A stretch of DNA of 57,782 nt from Prochlorococcus sp. AG-363-P19 (lineage in GTDB: Bacteria > Cyanobacteriota > Cyanobacteriia > PCC-6307 > Cyanobiaceae): positions 1-57,782 of the forward strand of contig QCGG01000012.1 in assembly GCA_003280055.1 (NCBI GenBank), read 5' to 3'. A model generated the notes under the pieces. The model was not told the origin of the DNA. It did no database searches and saw only the letters and a list, made by a program, of their open reading frames with translations. The position numbers and the translations under genes are program-made. This document shows positions 18,855 through 26,817 of the stretch, piece after piece. Each line of letters begins with the position of its first letter. The first letter of the stretch is position 1.

Positions 18855-19281
18855 AGGTATACAGCTCTAGAAAATTAACCAGAACATTAAAACTTTCAGG
18901 TGTTTTAATAGACTCAACTGTCTCTATCTCGATAGCGTCTCATGAGACTCCTGGATTATTAGCAGGACTTATAGATTTTGATCTACTGTTTTTTCATAGG
19001 GATTTCCACAGTTTTTGGATAGTTTTTCCACCGATGTCTTGGTTTTTTTCTTTCATAGATTGAATCCTGTGGTTTTCTTTGAAAGTGATTTTTATCACTT
19101 GACATAGATTTTTCTACTTGGGCCGAATTTACCATTTAGATTTTCTAAGAGGTAAAACCATTACTATTAAATGAGTCTTGAATAGTCTCGCAATTATTTT
19201 GCAATACTAATTTGGTTTTGACTTTAACGGGAAAACTGACGATCCTTTTGGACGAAACATGCATTTACGAGATTAAATTGA
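18855..19281. other. Intergenic stretch with palindrome and DnaA-box-like sites
   Basis: About 430 bases without a convincing gene. It contains a perfect 7-base hairpin (AAGTGAT-TTTT-ATCACTT, 19083-19100) directly followed by TTGACA (19099-19104), and two near-matches to a cyanobacterial DnaA box (ATTTCCACA 19002-19010; TTTTCCACC 19024-19032). It probably holds the promoter of the DUF2811 gene. Confidence 0.4.
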
Positions 19282-19548
19282 ATGGACAGAAATCACCTTG
19301 AGCTCTGTGTTGAATTGAATAACAGTGTGCAAATACAGGCGCCTTCTTCTTCTTTTGTGAGTCTGGAGACAGAGATACCAGAAGCTTTATATTTAGAGAT
19401 GAAAGAATTTTTGGTTTCAAATCCTTCATGGGATCAATATCGTATGTTGCGATCAGCATTGGCTAATTTTCTTTTCCAAAATGGACATGAAGATCGAGCC
19501 GTAACGGAATGCTACTTAAATGATCTTTTTACTTGTTGTGAGGCTTAA
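19282..19548 (+). CDS. DUF2811 family protein
   Basis: Cyanobacteria-specific small soluble protein of unknown function. The core SLETEIPEALYLEMKEFL, NPSWDQYRMLRSALANFLFQNG and DRAVTECYLNDLF match DUF2811 as I remember it. The 20-residue N-terminal lead is variable. Its 3' end overlaps the 3' end of the convergent GMC oxidoreductase by 20 bases (19529-19548). Confidence 0.85.
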   Translation: MDRNHLELCVELNNSVQIQAPSSSFVSLETEIPEALYLEMKEFLVSNPSWDQYRMLRSALANFLFQNGHEDRAVTECYLNDLFTCCEA

Positions 19549-21181
19549 TTGCTTCGAGACATGCTCTTCGAGTGATTGCCATCATTGTTAAGGTTGGACT
19601 TTGCCAACCAGAGCTTGGCCAGCATGCTCCATCAACCACGAGAACGTTTGAACATCTCCAAAGCCGATTTATAGGATCTACAACACTAAATTTCTCATTG
19701 TCACCCATTGGTGCACCACCCACTTCATGAATGTAATAGCCAGGAGGGGGAGCAGAATCTTTAAGTGCAATTGAACGCGAGAGAATTGTATTTAAAAAGG
19801 GTAGATTTATGAGATTTTGTAGTGAAACTATTTCACCTCCTGCTGTAGAAATTAGTTCCTTAATAGTTGATTGCATATTTGAAACCATTTTCATCTCATT
19901 TTTATGCCAGCAACAATCAATTATTGGGATAGGAATTCCCCATTTATCTGTTTTGGATGACAGCGTTACCATGTTACTTTCATTGGACAGAACTTCTCCA
20001 TGGCCTATTAGAAATCCGATGACACTATCTCTATCCTTTTGTAATATTTGAGGAATTTTAAATCGATTAATTGCCCCCCAAAGTCCAAATCCCCTAAGGA
20101 AATTAGGTGAAACATTGCTGCAAATTTTTTCTCCATTTGGAATTAGAAAACTTCCTGCACCTGATAGTCCAGTACTAGATAGAGGATCATCTATCTGGAA
20201 ATCATTATTTGCCGGTAATGAAAAAAATCGACAAGTTGATATATGGTCCATCAGATTTTTACCTAGTTTCCCAGATGGCTCAATAAAGCCATCTTCCGAG
20301 TTGCTCTCAGTAGAATTTAGAAGAATTTTTAATGTTTGAATTGTAGAACTACAAAGTACAATAAGTTCACTTTTTAATAATCTTCTGCAACCGTCCTTGG
20401 TATTTAATGCTAACAGACCTGTAGCTTTGTCATGCTGTTTATTTAGAACAATCTTCTCAACTATATGCCCGCTCAGGATTTCTACATTTCCGGTCTGAAT
20501 CGCTTTCATTAGAGTACTTCCTGGGCTACTTGATTTTGGCCATGGAGACTCATCTGTTGCTTTGTGAGGACCAAAACCTCTGGAATTTATAACTTTGCAT
20601 TCAAAGTTACTTTCTATCTTTTTTGCAAAAAACTGTTCACTTTCTGTAAATGGTAAAGGTTCTATAAATTGTCCATCAGGCAGTTCCTTAATTCCATCTC
20701 TATTGCCATGAACTCCAAATGATTTTTCTAAAGCCGAATAATGTATGTCTAACTCCTTGTGCTTTATTGGCCAATTAAAACCATGCCCATCAATTTCTGC
20801 TGCTGAGAAGTTTTGATTTGAAAGTCTTAGTGTGATTCCTCCCCAAGTAAGGCTCCTTCCTCCAACTTGTCTTCCTTGAGTCCAAATGTATGGATGCTCA
20901 GTAGGAGATATGTAGGGATTTTCGTCAGCTTTAGCAAACAGTAATGGATTGGCTTTCCAAAAGCCAGGATGCTGAATTTGTTGTCCATACTCCCTTGTTA
21001 CTAAACTAGAGAAACGTCTAAATGTATTGCAAGGCTCAGAGCCCAATGCTTTTTGAGGGGAATAATTAGGACCAGCTTCTATGACAAGTACCTTTATACC
21101 TGCTTCGGCCAGTGTTAAGGCCGCAACTCCTCCTGTCGCGCCAGAACCAATGACAATAGCCTCATAGGCTTGATTTCTCAC
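19529..21181 (-). CDS. GMC-family FAD oxidoreductase
   Basis: Glucose-methanol-choline type flavoprotein that oxidises an alcohol or sugar. N-terminal Rossmann motif VIGSGATGGVAALTLAEAGI followed by VLVIEAG; the family signature region GRQVGGRSLTWGG binds FAD; the C-terminus has the catalytic region HEVGGAPMGDNE and the NVLVVDGACWPSSGWQSPTL FAD-closing motif. It is a full-length 550 residues without a signal peptide. Substrate unknown; related cyanobacterial proteins are annotated as choline/gluconate dehydrogenase-like. Confidence 0.9.
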   Translation of the reverse strand: MRNQAYEAIVIGSGATGGVAALTLAEAGIKVLVIEAGPNYSPQKALGSEPCNTFRRFSSLVTREYGQQIQHPGFWKANPLLFAKADENPYISPTEHPYIWTQGRQVGGRSLTWGGITLRLSNQNFSAAEIDGHGFNWPIKHKELDIHYSALEKSFGVHGNRDGIKELPDGQFIEPLPFTESEQFFAKKIESNFECKVINSRGFGPHKATDESPWPKSSSPGSTLMKAIQTGNVEILSGHIVEKIVLNKQHDKATGLLALNTKDGCRRLLKSELIVLCSSTIQTLKILLNSTESNSEDGFIEPSGKLGKNLMDHISTCRFFSLPANNDFQIDDPLSSTGLSGAGSFLIPNGEKICSNVSPNFLRGFGLWGAINRFKIPQILQKDRDSVIGFLIGHGEVLSNESNMVTLSSKTDKWGIPIPIIDCCWHKNEMKMVSNMQSTIKELISTAGGEIVSLQNLINLPFLNTILSRSIALKDSAPPPGYYIHEVGGAPMGDNEKFSVVDPINRLWRCSNVLVVDGACWPSSGWQSPTLTMMAITRRACLEAIKPHNK

Positions 21182-21440
21182 AGATTTGATCTTGCTTTAT
21201 GGTTTAACTAATGATAAACCTATATGGCCGTAAAATACAATTAATTAAATTCAGATAGCTTTCATCTTTCCAATTTGATGTGTTTATTAAATTAAGACAT
21301 TATTATAATCTGTGGACGTGATTATTATTCCTTTGGACACTTATTTAAGGAAATACAATAAGGAATAATATCTGAATAGAATATTTAAATTTCATCTATT
21401 GGACATCTATTCAATAGTAGTTGATTTTCTATAGTATTGA

Positions 21441-22028
21441 TTAGTAGTTTTCTAGTTCCTCGCAGACAGAATGGTAAAATACTTGTGTCAATGTCTGGAT
21501 TACTGATGTATCTTTAGAATTAAAATTTACAATTAAATCTACATATTCAAGTTGAGTATTTCTAGAGCCTGTGATTAGGACAGTTTTTGCATTTAATGAC
21601 TTCGCTTTTTTCAAACCACGTAAAACATTAATTGATGTGCCTGATGTGCTAAGTCCTATTGCAACTCCAAGGAGGTTGCAATAGGATTGTATTTGTCTTT
21701 CGAATATTTGATCAAAAGTAAAGTCATTTGACCATGCAGTAATTATTGATGAATTTGTTGACAAGGCAGCTGCTAAGTATGGCTTTCTATTCTTTGACTC
21801 AAAAGTACAAACCATCTCCCCAGCCCAATGCTCTGCATCAGCTGCTGATCCACCGTTCCCAAATATGGTGGTAAATTTCTTTGTTTCTGTAGCCAGTTTG
21901 ATCCATTTAGAAAGAGTAAGTACCTGCTTATCTAGCAGAAAAACACTTTCTTGAGATTTAGTGGCAAGTTCAATTTTTGTTAAGGTTTTAGTAAATGTCA
22001 TTAAGCCAAGAAAATTATTTAGCCTCAA
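21441..22028 (-). CDS. gmhA: GmhA-like phosphoheptose isomerase (SIS domain)
   Basis: Sugar-phosphate isomerase of the SIS family, probably sedoheptulose-7-phosphate isomerase feeding ADP/GDP-heptose for lipopolysaccharide or S-layer glycans. Motifs: TIFGNGGSAADAEHWAGEMVC with the substrate-binding NGGSxxDAxH, and GVAIGLSTSGTSINVLRGL. At 195 residues it matches GmhA. The N-terminal extension MRLNNFLGL is weak; translation may start at the Met in LMTFTK. No other heptose genes are adjacent. It faces away from the carbamoyltransferase operon across a 592-base gap and may belong to the same surface-glycan block. Confidence 0.82.
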   Translation of the reverse strand: MRLNNFLGLMTFTKTLTKIELATKSQESVFLLDKQVLTLSKWIKLATETKKFTTIFGNGGSAADAEHWAGEMVCTFESKNRKPYLAAALSTNSSIITAWSNDFTFDQIFERQIQSYCNLLGVAIGLSTSGTSINVLRGLKKAKSLNAKTVLITGSRNTQLEYVDLIVNFNSKDTSVIQTLTQVFYHSVCEELENY

Positions 22029-22218
22029 GCACTTAGAACACTAACACCATATGACCGATTGATAAAGATAGTTTTTGGGATTGGTTCTTTCTTGTCTTTA
22101 AAAGTTAATATGAATAAATGACGAACTCATTTGATTTGATTGATCATATGTATGGAACCTTCTGATTAGATACTAGAGCCTAATAAATGATTTTAGTAAG
22201 TCCAACTATACTGTTTGC

Positions 22219-22282
22219 GTTATGGAGAATGTTTTGAAACCAAAAACTTCACTGATAAACGCCCTAATAGGCGGATTTTTTT
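22219..22282 (+). ncRNA. Candidate small RNA
   Basis: A -10-like TATACT (22207-22212) is followed about 48 bases later by a good intrinsic terminator. The 60-70-base transcript this predicts fits the size of picocyanobacterial small RNAs, and no start codon or gene explains a plus-strand terminator here. No convincing -35. It does not contain the core motifs I associate with Yfr1 or Yfr2-5. Confidence 0.35.
22260..22282 (+). terminator. Intrinsic terminator
   Basis: Stem CGCC / GGCG with loop CTAATA, followed by GA and seven T. There is no protein gene upstream on this strand, so it should end a non-coding transcript. Confidence 0.6.
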
Positions 22283-22581
22283 AATTTTAATATATACAAA
22301 ATGTGAAAGCATGGATTTTATACCTTATACGAATTCCTAGTTTTGATATATGAGTTTTAAGGACGGTATTGATTTTGGTTGCTACCTGCAGACAATTAAA
22401 ATTGTTAGCAGAAACTAGTGCCAGTTAATGATTAGTATCTTTTTCTGATCTTACATGCAATCGTCATTTCCGAATTCCTAACTCAGTTTCTATAGCTTCT
22501 AGCGATGTTTTGCCTTGCTTTCTAGGCTTTGAAAGGGCTGATCACTCATTTGTTCATAATTAAGAAGATGTAGACAATAAA

Positions 22582-22608
22582 TTCTAGATCTTCTAGATTG
22601 CATATAAT
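22582..22608 (+). promoter_or_regulatory. Promoter with tandem 9-base repeats
   Basis: TATAAT at 22603-22608 lies only 12 bases before the ATG at 22621, so the mRNA would be leaderless or nearly so. Immediately upstream are two tandem 9-mers, TTCTAGATC and TTCTAGATT (22582-22599), each containing the palindrome TCTAGA, placed over the -35 region. They could be a regulator site. Confidence 0.4.
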
Positions 22609-22620
22609 GCTACCCAGACA

Positions 22621-23313
22621 ATGAAGGACGACGCAAGCAAATTGAACATAATCCTAGAAACTGCAAGCGCAGAATATGGCTCTGCTCTTGAGATGCTTTC
22701 TGCATGTAAGCTCTCAGAGAAAGCCCCTTACTCTTGCGGTTATTTCAACCATGCAAAGGACGAGTATAACCATGCTGACATATTCATGTCAATTTTATCT
22801 AAATATGCTATGAATGTTTCTTCTTCAAAGGCAAGGAATTATAGATTCACTGCTAGATCATTGATTGGCAAATATGTTTCAGCAAAAGGTTATCTATATG
22901 AAATCATGAAACAAAAGGATTTTATCGCATATGTTTATACAAATGAACTTCTAGCAAAGAAATCTTTTGAAGGCATTTTAAAGTTAGTTAAATCTGACAG
23001 CCAACAATCAAGTCTTATTCTACAAATAATGGAAGATGAATTAAGACACCACGGCTTAGCAAAAAAACATTTTTTAAAACATTACCCAAGAATGCAACCA
23101 TTGCAGTTGATGGCTTACAGAATAAGAGAAACTATTAACAATAGAACAAGAAAATTCTACTTTCAAAATTTAAGAATTCTCGATAAACTTTTAGCACCTC
23201 TGTATATTTTTATGGCATATATAGCAGGTACTATTTCTATTTTATTTAATTTAAGAGAATTTGATCATACAAATAAGAACCTTATGGAATTATCTTCTAA
23301 ATCTATTGTCTAG
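22621..23313 (+). CDS. Ferritin-like di-iron protein with C-terminal membrane helix
   Basis: Carboxylate-bridged di-iron fold, inferred from ligand spacing: Glu18, then ExxH at Glu48-His51; Glu109, then ExxH at Glu140-His143. The 30-residue spacing inside each pair is that of ferritin-like oxygenases (for example MiaE-type hydroxylases). After the four-helix bundle comes a basic stretch (RETINNRTRKFYF) and one hydrophobic helix (LLAPLYIFMAYIAGTISILF, about 190-209), which suggests attachment to the membrane. It could hydroxylate, desaturate or N-oxidise a lipid or glycan precursor; the substrate is unknown. The stop is 2 bases before the carbamoyltransferase start, a clear operon. I do not recognise a named family. 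Confidence 0.75.
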   Translation: MKDDASKLNIILETASAEYGSALEMLSACKLSEKAPYSCGYFNHAKDEYNHADIFMSILSKYAMNVSSSKARNYRFTARSLIGKYVSAKGYLYEIMKQKDFIAYVYTNELLAKKSFEGILKLVKSDSQQSSLILQIMEDELRHHGLAKKHFLKHYPRMQPLQLMAYRIRETINNRTRKFYFQNLRILDKLLAPLYIFMAYIAGTISILFNLREFDHTNKNLMELSSKSIV

Positions 23314-23315
23314 CT

Positions 23316-25052
23316 ATGTATATAGGTATTAGTGGCTATAATCATGAATCAGCTGTTGCATTGGTTGATGAACATGGAACTCTGGTTGATTATTACAGGG
23401 AAGAGTTTTTAAGCAGGGTCAAAGGTGATAAATCATTCCCAAAAAGATCACTAAAAAGGATAATTCAACTTCATAACATAGAAATAAATCAAATTAAATC
23501 AATTGCTTTCTATGAAAGACCTTTAAGTTCCTTCTTGACTTCCATAAGGACTGCAGCCTTAAATATGCCTAGAAGTTTACCTCTGATTTCTCATCAATGT
23601 AGAAACTTTGATAAGAGCTCAATATCATGTTATTTAGATTTATCAAGATTATTTCCAGGACTTGAAAAGAAACTTTTATATCTAGATCATCATCTTTCTC
23701 ATACATTGACAGCTCTTGCTTATTCGGATATTCAAAGTGACATTTGCTCAATAGTTGTTGATGGCTTTGGCGATAGAAGTACTACTTCTATCGCCAAAGT
23801 TAATAACCTCTATGATATAAAAGAACTTTGGTGCTGTGATTACCCTTCTTCTTTAGGTCTATTTTACTCTTCAATCACAGACTTTCTTGGTTTCGAAGTC
23901 AACGAAGGTGAATATAAGGTCATGGGCTTATCATCTTTCGGTAATTCGAATAGTCTAAATGCTAAAAATGTTTTTAATTTAATCAAATGGAATAATCAAT
24001 TTAAGACAATAACTATGGACATGAGTTATTTTGATTATCATATATCACCGACTCAATCTTATAGTAATAAGCTAGTTGAATTGTTAGGTCCTCCTAGAAA
24101 TCCTTTTGTCCCTTTAGTTCGGGAGGATAACGATTTTCAATATTATGCAGATATTGCTAAGGGAGCTCAAGATGCCATAGTTAATATCCTATGTCAACTA
24201 TTTAATTATGCCCATACACTTACTGGATCTAGACGTTTTCTTTTCTCTGGCGGAGTTGCAATGAATTCTGCCTCCTTGGATGAAATATCCTCTCTTTCAT
24301 GTGTAGATAAGATTATTATCCCACCAAGTCCAGGAGATGCAGGAGCTTCCATAGGTTCCGCTTATTTTGCTTATCTTAAAAACAACCACCGTCAGAACAC
24401 TAAATTATCTAGGCCTACTTTTTTCCCTTCAAATTATGATTCAACAAGTCAACAACATCTTGCCAAACAGATTCTCACCGATAATTTTATTACGCTTACA
24501 ACAGAATTTGTTGAAATCATCTCTATTTCTGCAAAATTAATTAGTAAAGGAGAAGTTATTGGTATTAGTATAAATAACGCAGAAACAGGACCTCGAGCTT
24601 TAGGTAATCGTTCTTTAGTTTGCGACGGTACCAATAAAGATGCTGTTAATACATTAAACACTTTAATTAAAAATAGAAGTCCTTTTCGGCCAACGGCTCC
24701 ATCTATGAAATATCACACTGCTAATAAATATTATGTTTTACGAAATGAACTTATCGAGTGTTATAAGACTATGAGTGCCACATGCAAATGCAGGATGGAC
24801 ACTGAATCTATTAATTTCCCAACTACACATATAGATCACACAGCAAGATTACAAATAGTAGAAGACGGACAAATCTTGTTTTCACTATTAGATAAACTAG
24901 AGGATTACAATATTCAAATATTGGCTAACTCGTCATTTAATCTAAGTGGTGATCCTACTTCATTTGATTTATTTGATGCACTTATGGTAAGCATGCGTAA
25001 ACCTCTTAAATATATAATTACCAACGTTGGTCTGCTACAGTCAATACTATGA
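23316..25052 (+). CDS. Carbamoyltransferase (NodU/CmcH/TobZ type)
   Basis: ATP-dependent O-carbamoyltransferase that moves carbamoyl from carbamoyl phosphate via carbamoyl-AMP to a hydroxyl group. N-terminal Kae1-like domain: GISGYNHESAVAL (His10, counterpart of the TobZ His14), metal motif DHHLSH (HHLSH 125-129), VVDGFGD, EGEYKVMGLSSFG, FSGGVAMNSA and PSPGDAGASIGSAY. C-terminal YrdC-like domain: TGPRALGNRSL, then RPTAPSM (usually RPFAPS) and NSSFNLSGDP. Length 578 is normal. Such enzymes decorate Nod factors, antibiotics and cell-surface sugars; the last fits the neighbours. The stop overlaps the start of the next small gene (ATGA). The coding sequence contains a striking 35-base inverted repeat at 23765-23799. 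Confidence 0.92.
   Translation: MYIGISGYNHESAVALVDEHGTLVDYYREEFLSRVKGDKSFPKRSLKRIIQLHNIEINQIKSIAFYERPLSSFLTSIRTAALNMPRSLPLISHQCRNFDKSSISCYLDLSRLFPGLEKKLLYLDHHLSHTLTALAYSDIQSDICSIVVDGFGDRSTTSIAKVNNLYDIKELWCCDYPSSLGLFYSSITDFLGFEVNEGEYKVMGLSSFGNSNSLNAKNVFNLIKWNNQFKTITMDMSYFDYHISPTQSYSNKLVELLGPPRNPFVPLVREDNDFQYYADIAKGAQDAIVNILCQLFNYAHTLTGSRRFLFSGGVAMNSASLDEISSLSCVDKIIIPPSPGDAGASIGSAYFAYLKNNHRQNTKLSRPTFFPSNYDSTSQQHLAKQILTDNFITLTTEFVEIISISAKLISKGEVIGISINNAETGPRALGNRSLVCDGTNKDAVNTLNTLIKNRSPFRPTAPSMKYHTANKYYVLRNELIECYKTMSATCKCRMDTESINFPTTHIDHTARLQIVEDGQILFSLLDKLEDYNIQILANSSFNLSGDPTSFDLFDALMVSMRKPLKYIITNVGLLQSIL
23765..23799. repeat. 35-base near-perfect palindrome inside the carbamoyltransferase gene
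   Basis: Two 17-base arms (CTTTGGCGATAGAAGTA and its exact complement) around a single C. It lies in codons for DGFGDRSTTSIAK, so it can form a long hairpin in the mRNA or a cruciform in DNA. Confidence 0.95.
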
Positions 25053-25210
25053 AATTTCTTTACCTTTTAAAGCATTTGCTGACTTCAGTTTGGAATAATA
25101 CATCTCCTTTTCAGGCTGCCTTAATTACCGCATTTTTAATTGTGGTTCTCATAGTATTGATAATTAGCGTTATACAAGTAATCGTACCATTTACCTATAT
25201 AGCAATTTGA
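25049..25210 (+). CDS. 53-residue membrane protein, DUF5989-like
   Basis: The ATG overlaps the carbamoyltransferase stop (ATGA, 25049-25052), so translation is coupled. The product is a short basic/aromatic head (MKFLYLLKHLLTSVWNN), then one long hydrophobic helix of 25 residues or more and the end VPFTYIAI. Small proteins of the DUF5989 group sit just downstream of carbamoyltransferases in many bacteria and end in a similar APFIYTLF; I recall this from general knowledge, and the match here is short. It probably anchors or scaffolds the carbamoyltransferase at the membrane. Confidence 0.75.
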   Translation: MKFLYLLKHLLTSVWNNTSPFQAALITAFLIVVLIVLIISVIQVIVPFTYIAI

Positions 25211-25268
25211 TTTTCTTGTTTTGTTTACCTATAGTTAAAACTTCTGAGATAATAGAACAATGTCGATC

Positions 25269-25284
25269 TATAATCTATAGATAG
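25269..25284 (+). promoter_or_regulatory. Possible -10 and palindrome before the SGNH gene
   Basis: TATAAT at 25269-25274 followed by the palindrome ATCTATAGAT (25273-25282 region), about 22 bases before ATG 25297. No clear -35. May give the hydrolase gene its own promoter within the operon. Confidence 0.3.
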
Positions 25285-25296
25285 TATTGGAAATTA

Positions 25297-26583
25297 ATGA
25301 GAAAGAAGAATTACTTTATGACTATCATCATTTACACAATGATGATAGTACCGTCAATATTTTTGGCCTTAGAAGCTTCAATACGAGTTATTTCTTCTTT
25401 TTCAACAGATATTCAAGAGAAAGGTGATGTCATATTTAGAATAGATGCAATTTCTGGTTGGCGTAGCTGCCAATCTGGCCAAGTTAAGAATATTAGTCTT
25501 TCAGGTTCTCAATGCAATCGTCATGGTTTAGCTATAACGCCTTATCAGTCCCGTTTAAATGATAATAATATCGGATTGCTACTTACAGGTAATAGTGTTG
25601 CTAAGGGTACAAACATATCAAGTAAAAAGAATAGACAAAATTTCCCTGGCATGCTCGAAAGTAAACTAAGGCAAACTAATCAACTTATCGACATTGTCAA
25701 TCTCTCTGATAATGGTTTCAATTCTTGGCAAGAACATATAGAAATAGCTAGATATTTAAATGCCTCACCGATCTATGATGATTTACCCGATATAAAATTG
25801 ATTATTAGTTTTGGAGGTATACAGGACTTTTGGACATTTTTTGAATTAATCAAAAAAGGTGACTTGCACAACGGCCAATATATGAAAGCTAATAATTTGA
25901 TGATTGACCTTCAAACATTAGATTTTGTTGATAATATTCAGAAGGCAAAAAATGGCAATATTATATTATCGGTTGATTTCTTCTTGCAATCAATCGTTGC
26001 TTTTTTAAGAGACAAGAGTAAACTTTTTCAATTTTCACATGTTAGCTTAGTAAAGTTTAGTGACCTTCTAATGAATAGAGATCATCAATTAAATTCACAT
26101 GAACTTAATATAAATACTTTCAATGATTCCTACCCTTTTCTAGACGATTTAGTAACAGATATGTTTAATCTAGATATGACCACTTATAATAGTATAAAGG
26201 AGTATGTCACAGATTCTGTAGTAAGAAACATCAGAGCCTCAAGTGCAATCTCTAACGCTAAATATATTTTTGCATATGCACCAACATTCTATAGTGCAAT
26301 GAATGTTGAATATCAAAATAATGTTCCTATTATTCCACCTAATATCATGACTAATAAATATCTATATGATTTAGGTGTTCGCGAAATTGAGAAGGATTAT
26401 CGTCAAACCCTTTTAAGAAAACTCCGATCAGTTAAAGATGTGATGATTCTTGACTACTCTCCAGTGGCAACCTCAACCAACTGGTTTATCGACTATGCTC
26501 ATTTTAGTAATATTGGAACAGAGAATATGTCTAATATATTAGCTAATGACCTGTTGAAAATCTTAAATAATATGAGGAAATAA
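25297..26583 (+). CDS. Membrane-anchored SGNH-like hydrolase
   Basis: Starts with a membrane anchor (YFMTIIIYTMMIVPSIFLAL, residues 6-25), with the rest probably in the periplasm. SGNH blocks: LLLTGNSVAKG with nucleophile Ser100; NLSDNGFNSWQEHIE (block II, Gly140/Asn142); LIISFGGIQDFW as block III, where the usual Asn is replaced by Gln176; and DYAHFSNIGTE with Asp399 and His402. Two cysteines (SCQSG and SQCNRHG) may form a disulfide. Such enzymes add or remove O-acetyl or other acyl groups on surface glycans. It ends 81 bases before a bidirectional terminator. Operon partner of the carbamoyltransferase. Confidence 0.78.
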   Translation: MRKKNYFMTIIIYTMMIVPSIFLALEASIRVISSFSTDIQEKGDVIFRIDAISGWRSCQSGQVKNISLSGSQCNRHGLAITPYQSRLNDNNIGLLLTGNSVAKGTNISSKKNRQNFPGMLESKLRQTNQLIDIVNLSDNGFNSWQEHIEIARYLNASPIYDDLPDIKLIISFGGIQDFWTFFELIKKGDLHNGQYMKANNLMIDLQTLDFVDNIQKAKNGNIILSVDFFLQSIVAFLRDKSKLFQFSHVSLVKFSDLLMNRDHQLNSHELNINTFNDSYPFLDDLVTDMFNLDMTTYNSIKEYVTDSVVRNIRASSAISNAKYIFAYAPTFYSAMNVEYQNNVPIIPPNIMTNKYLYDLGVREIEKDYRQTLLRKLRSVKDVMILDYSPVATSTNWFIDYAHFSNIGTENMSNILANDLLKILNNMRK

Positions 26584-26664
26584 TTAAGTGTGTGAATAAC
26601 AGCTCGGATATTTTTTTTTTGGGAATGCTAATTCAAATATTATCAAAATAATTGCTTTATTCTT

Positions 26665-26691
26665 AAAACGCCAGTTTGCAACTGGCGTTTT
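26665..26691. terminator. Bidirectional terminator
   Basis: Perfect 12-base arms (AAAACGCCAGTT / AACTGGCGTTTT) with a 3-base loop, flanked by A and T tracts. Serves the SGNH gene on the plus strand and tRNA-fMet on the minus strand. Confidence 0.85.
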
Positions 26692-26694
26692 AAT

Positions 26695-26771
<77 letters not shown>

Positions 26772-26817
26772 ATACCTATTAATAATACATGTAGGGGCGT
26801 CATTAATCATCTTTTTT

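Larger units (their letters stand above)
22029..22620. other. Long AT-rich gap between gmhA and the carbamoyltransferase operon
   Basis: 592 bases without an open frame of coding character. It contains an intrinsic terminator on the plus strand (22260-22282), a possible small RNA upstream of it, a small AATT-core hairpin near 22393-22406 and the promoter of the ferritin-like gene. Unusually long for this compact genome. Confidence 0.6.

Noticed and set aside
18990-19040. Chromosomal replication origin
   Set aside because: Only two imperfect DnaA boxes and no dnaN, dnaA or AT-rich unwinding array beside them.
18851-19063. 70-codon plus-strand frame overlapping the CbiX stop
   Set aside because: No coding character, no family pattern; it covers the AT-rich promoter region of the next gene.
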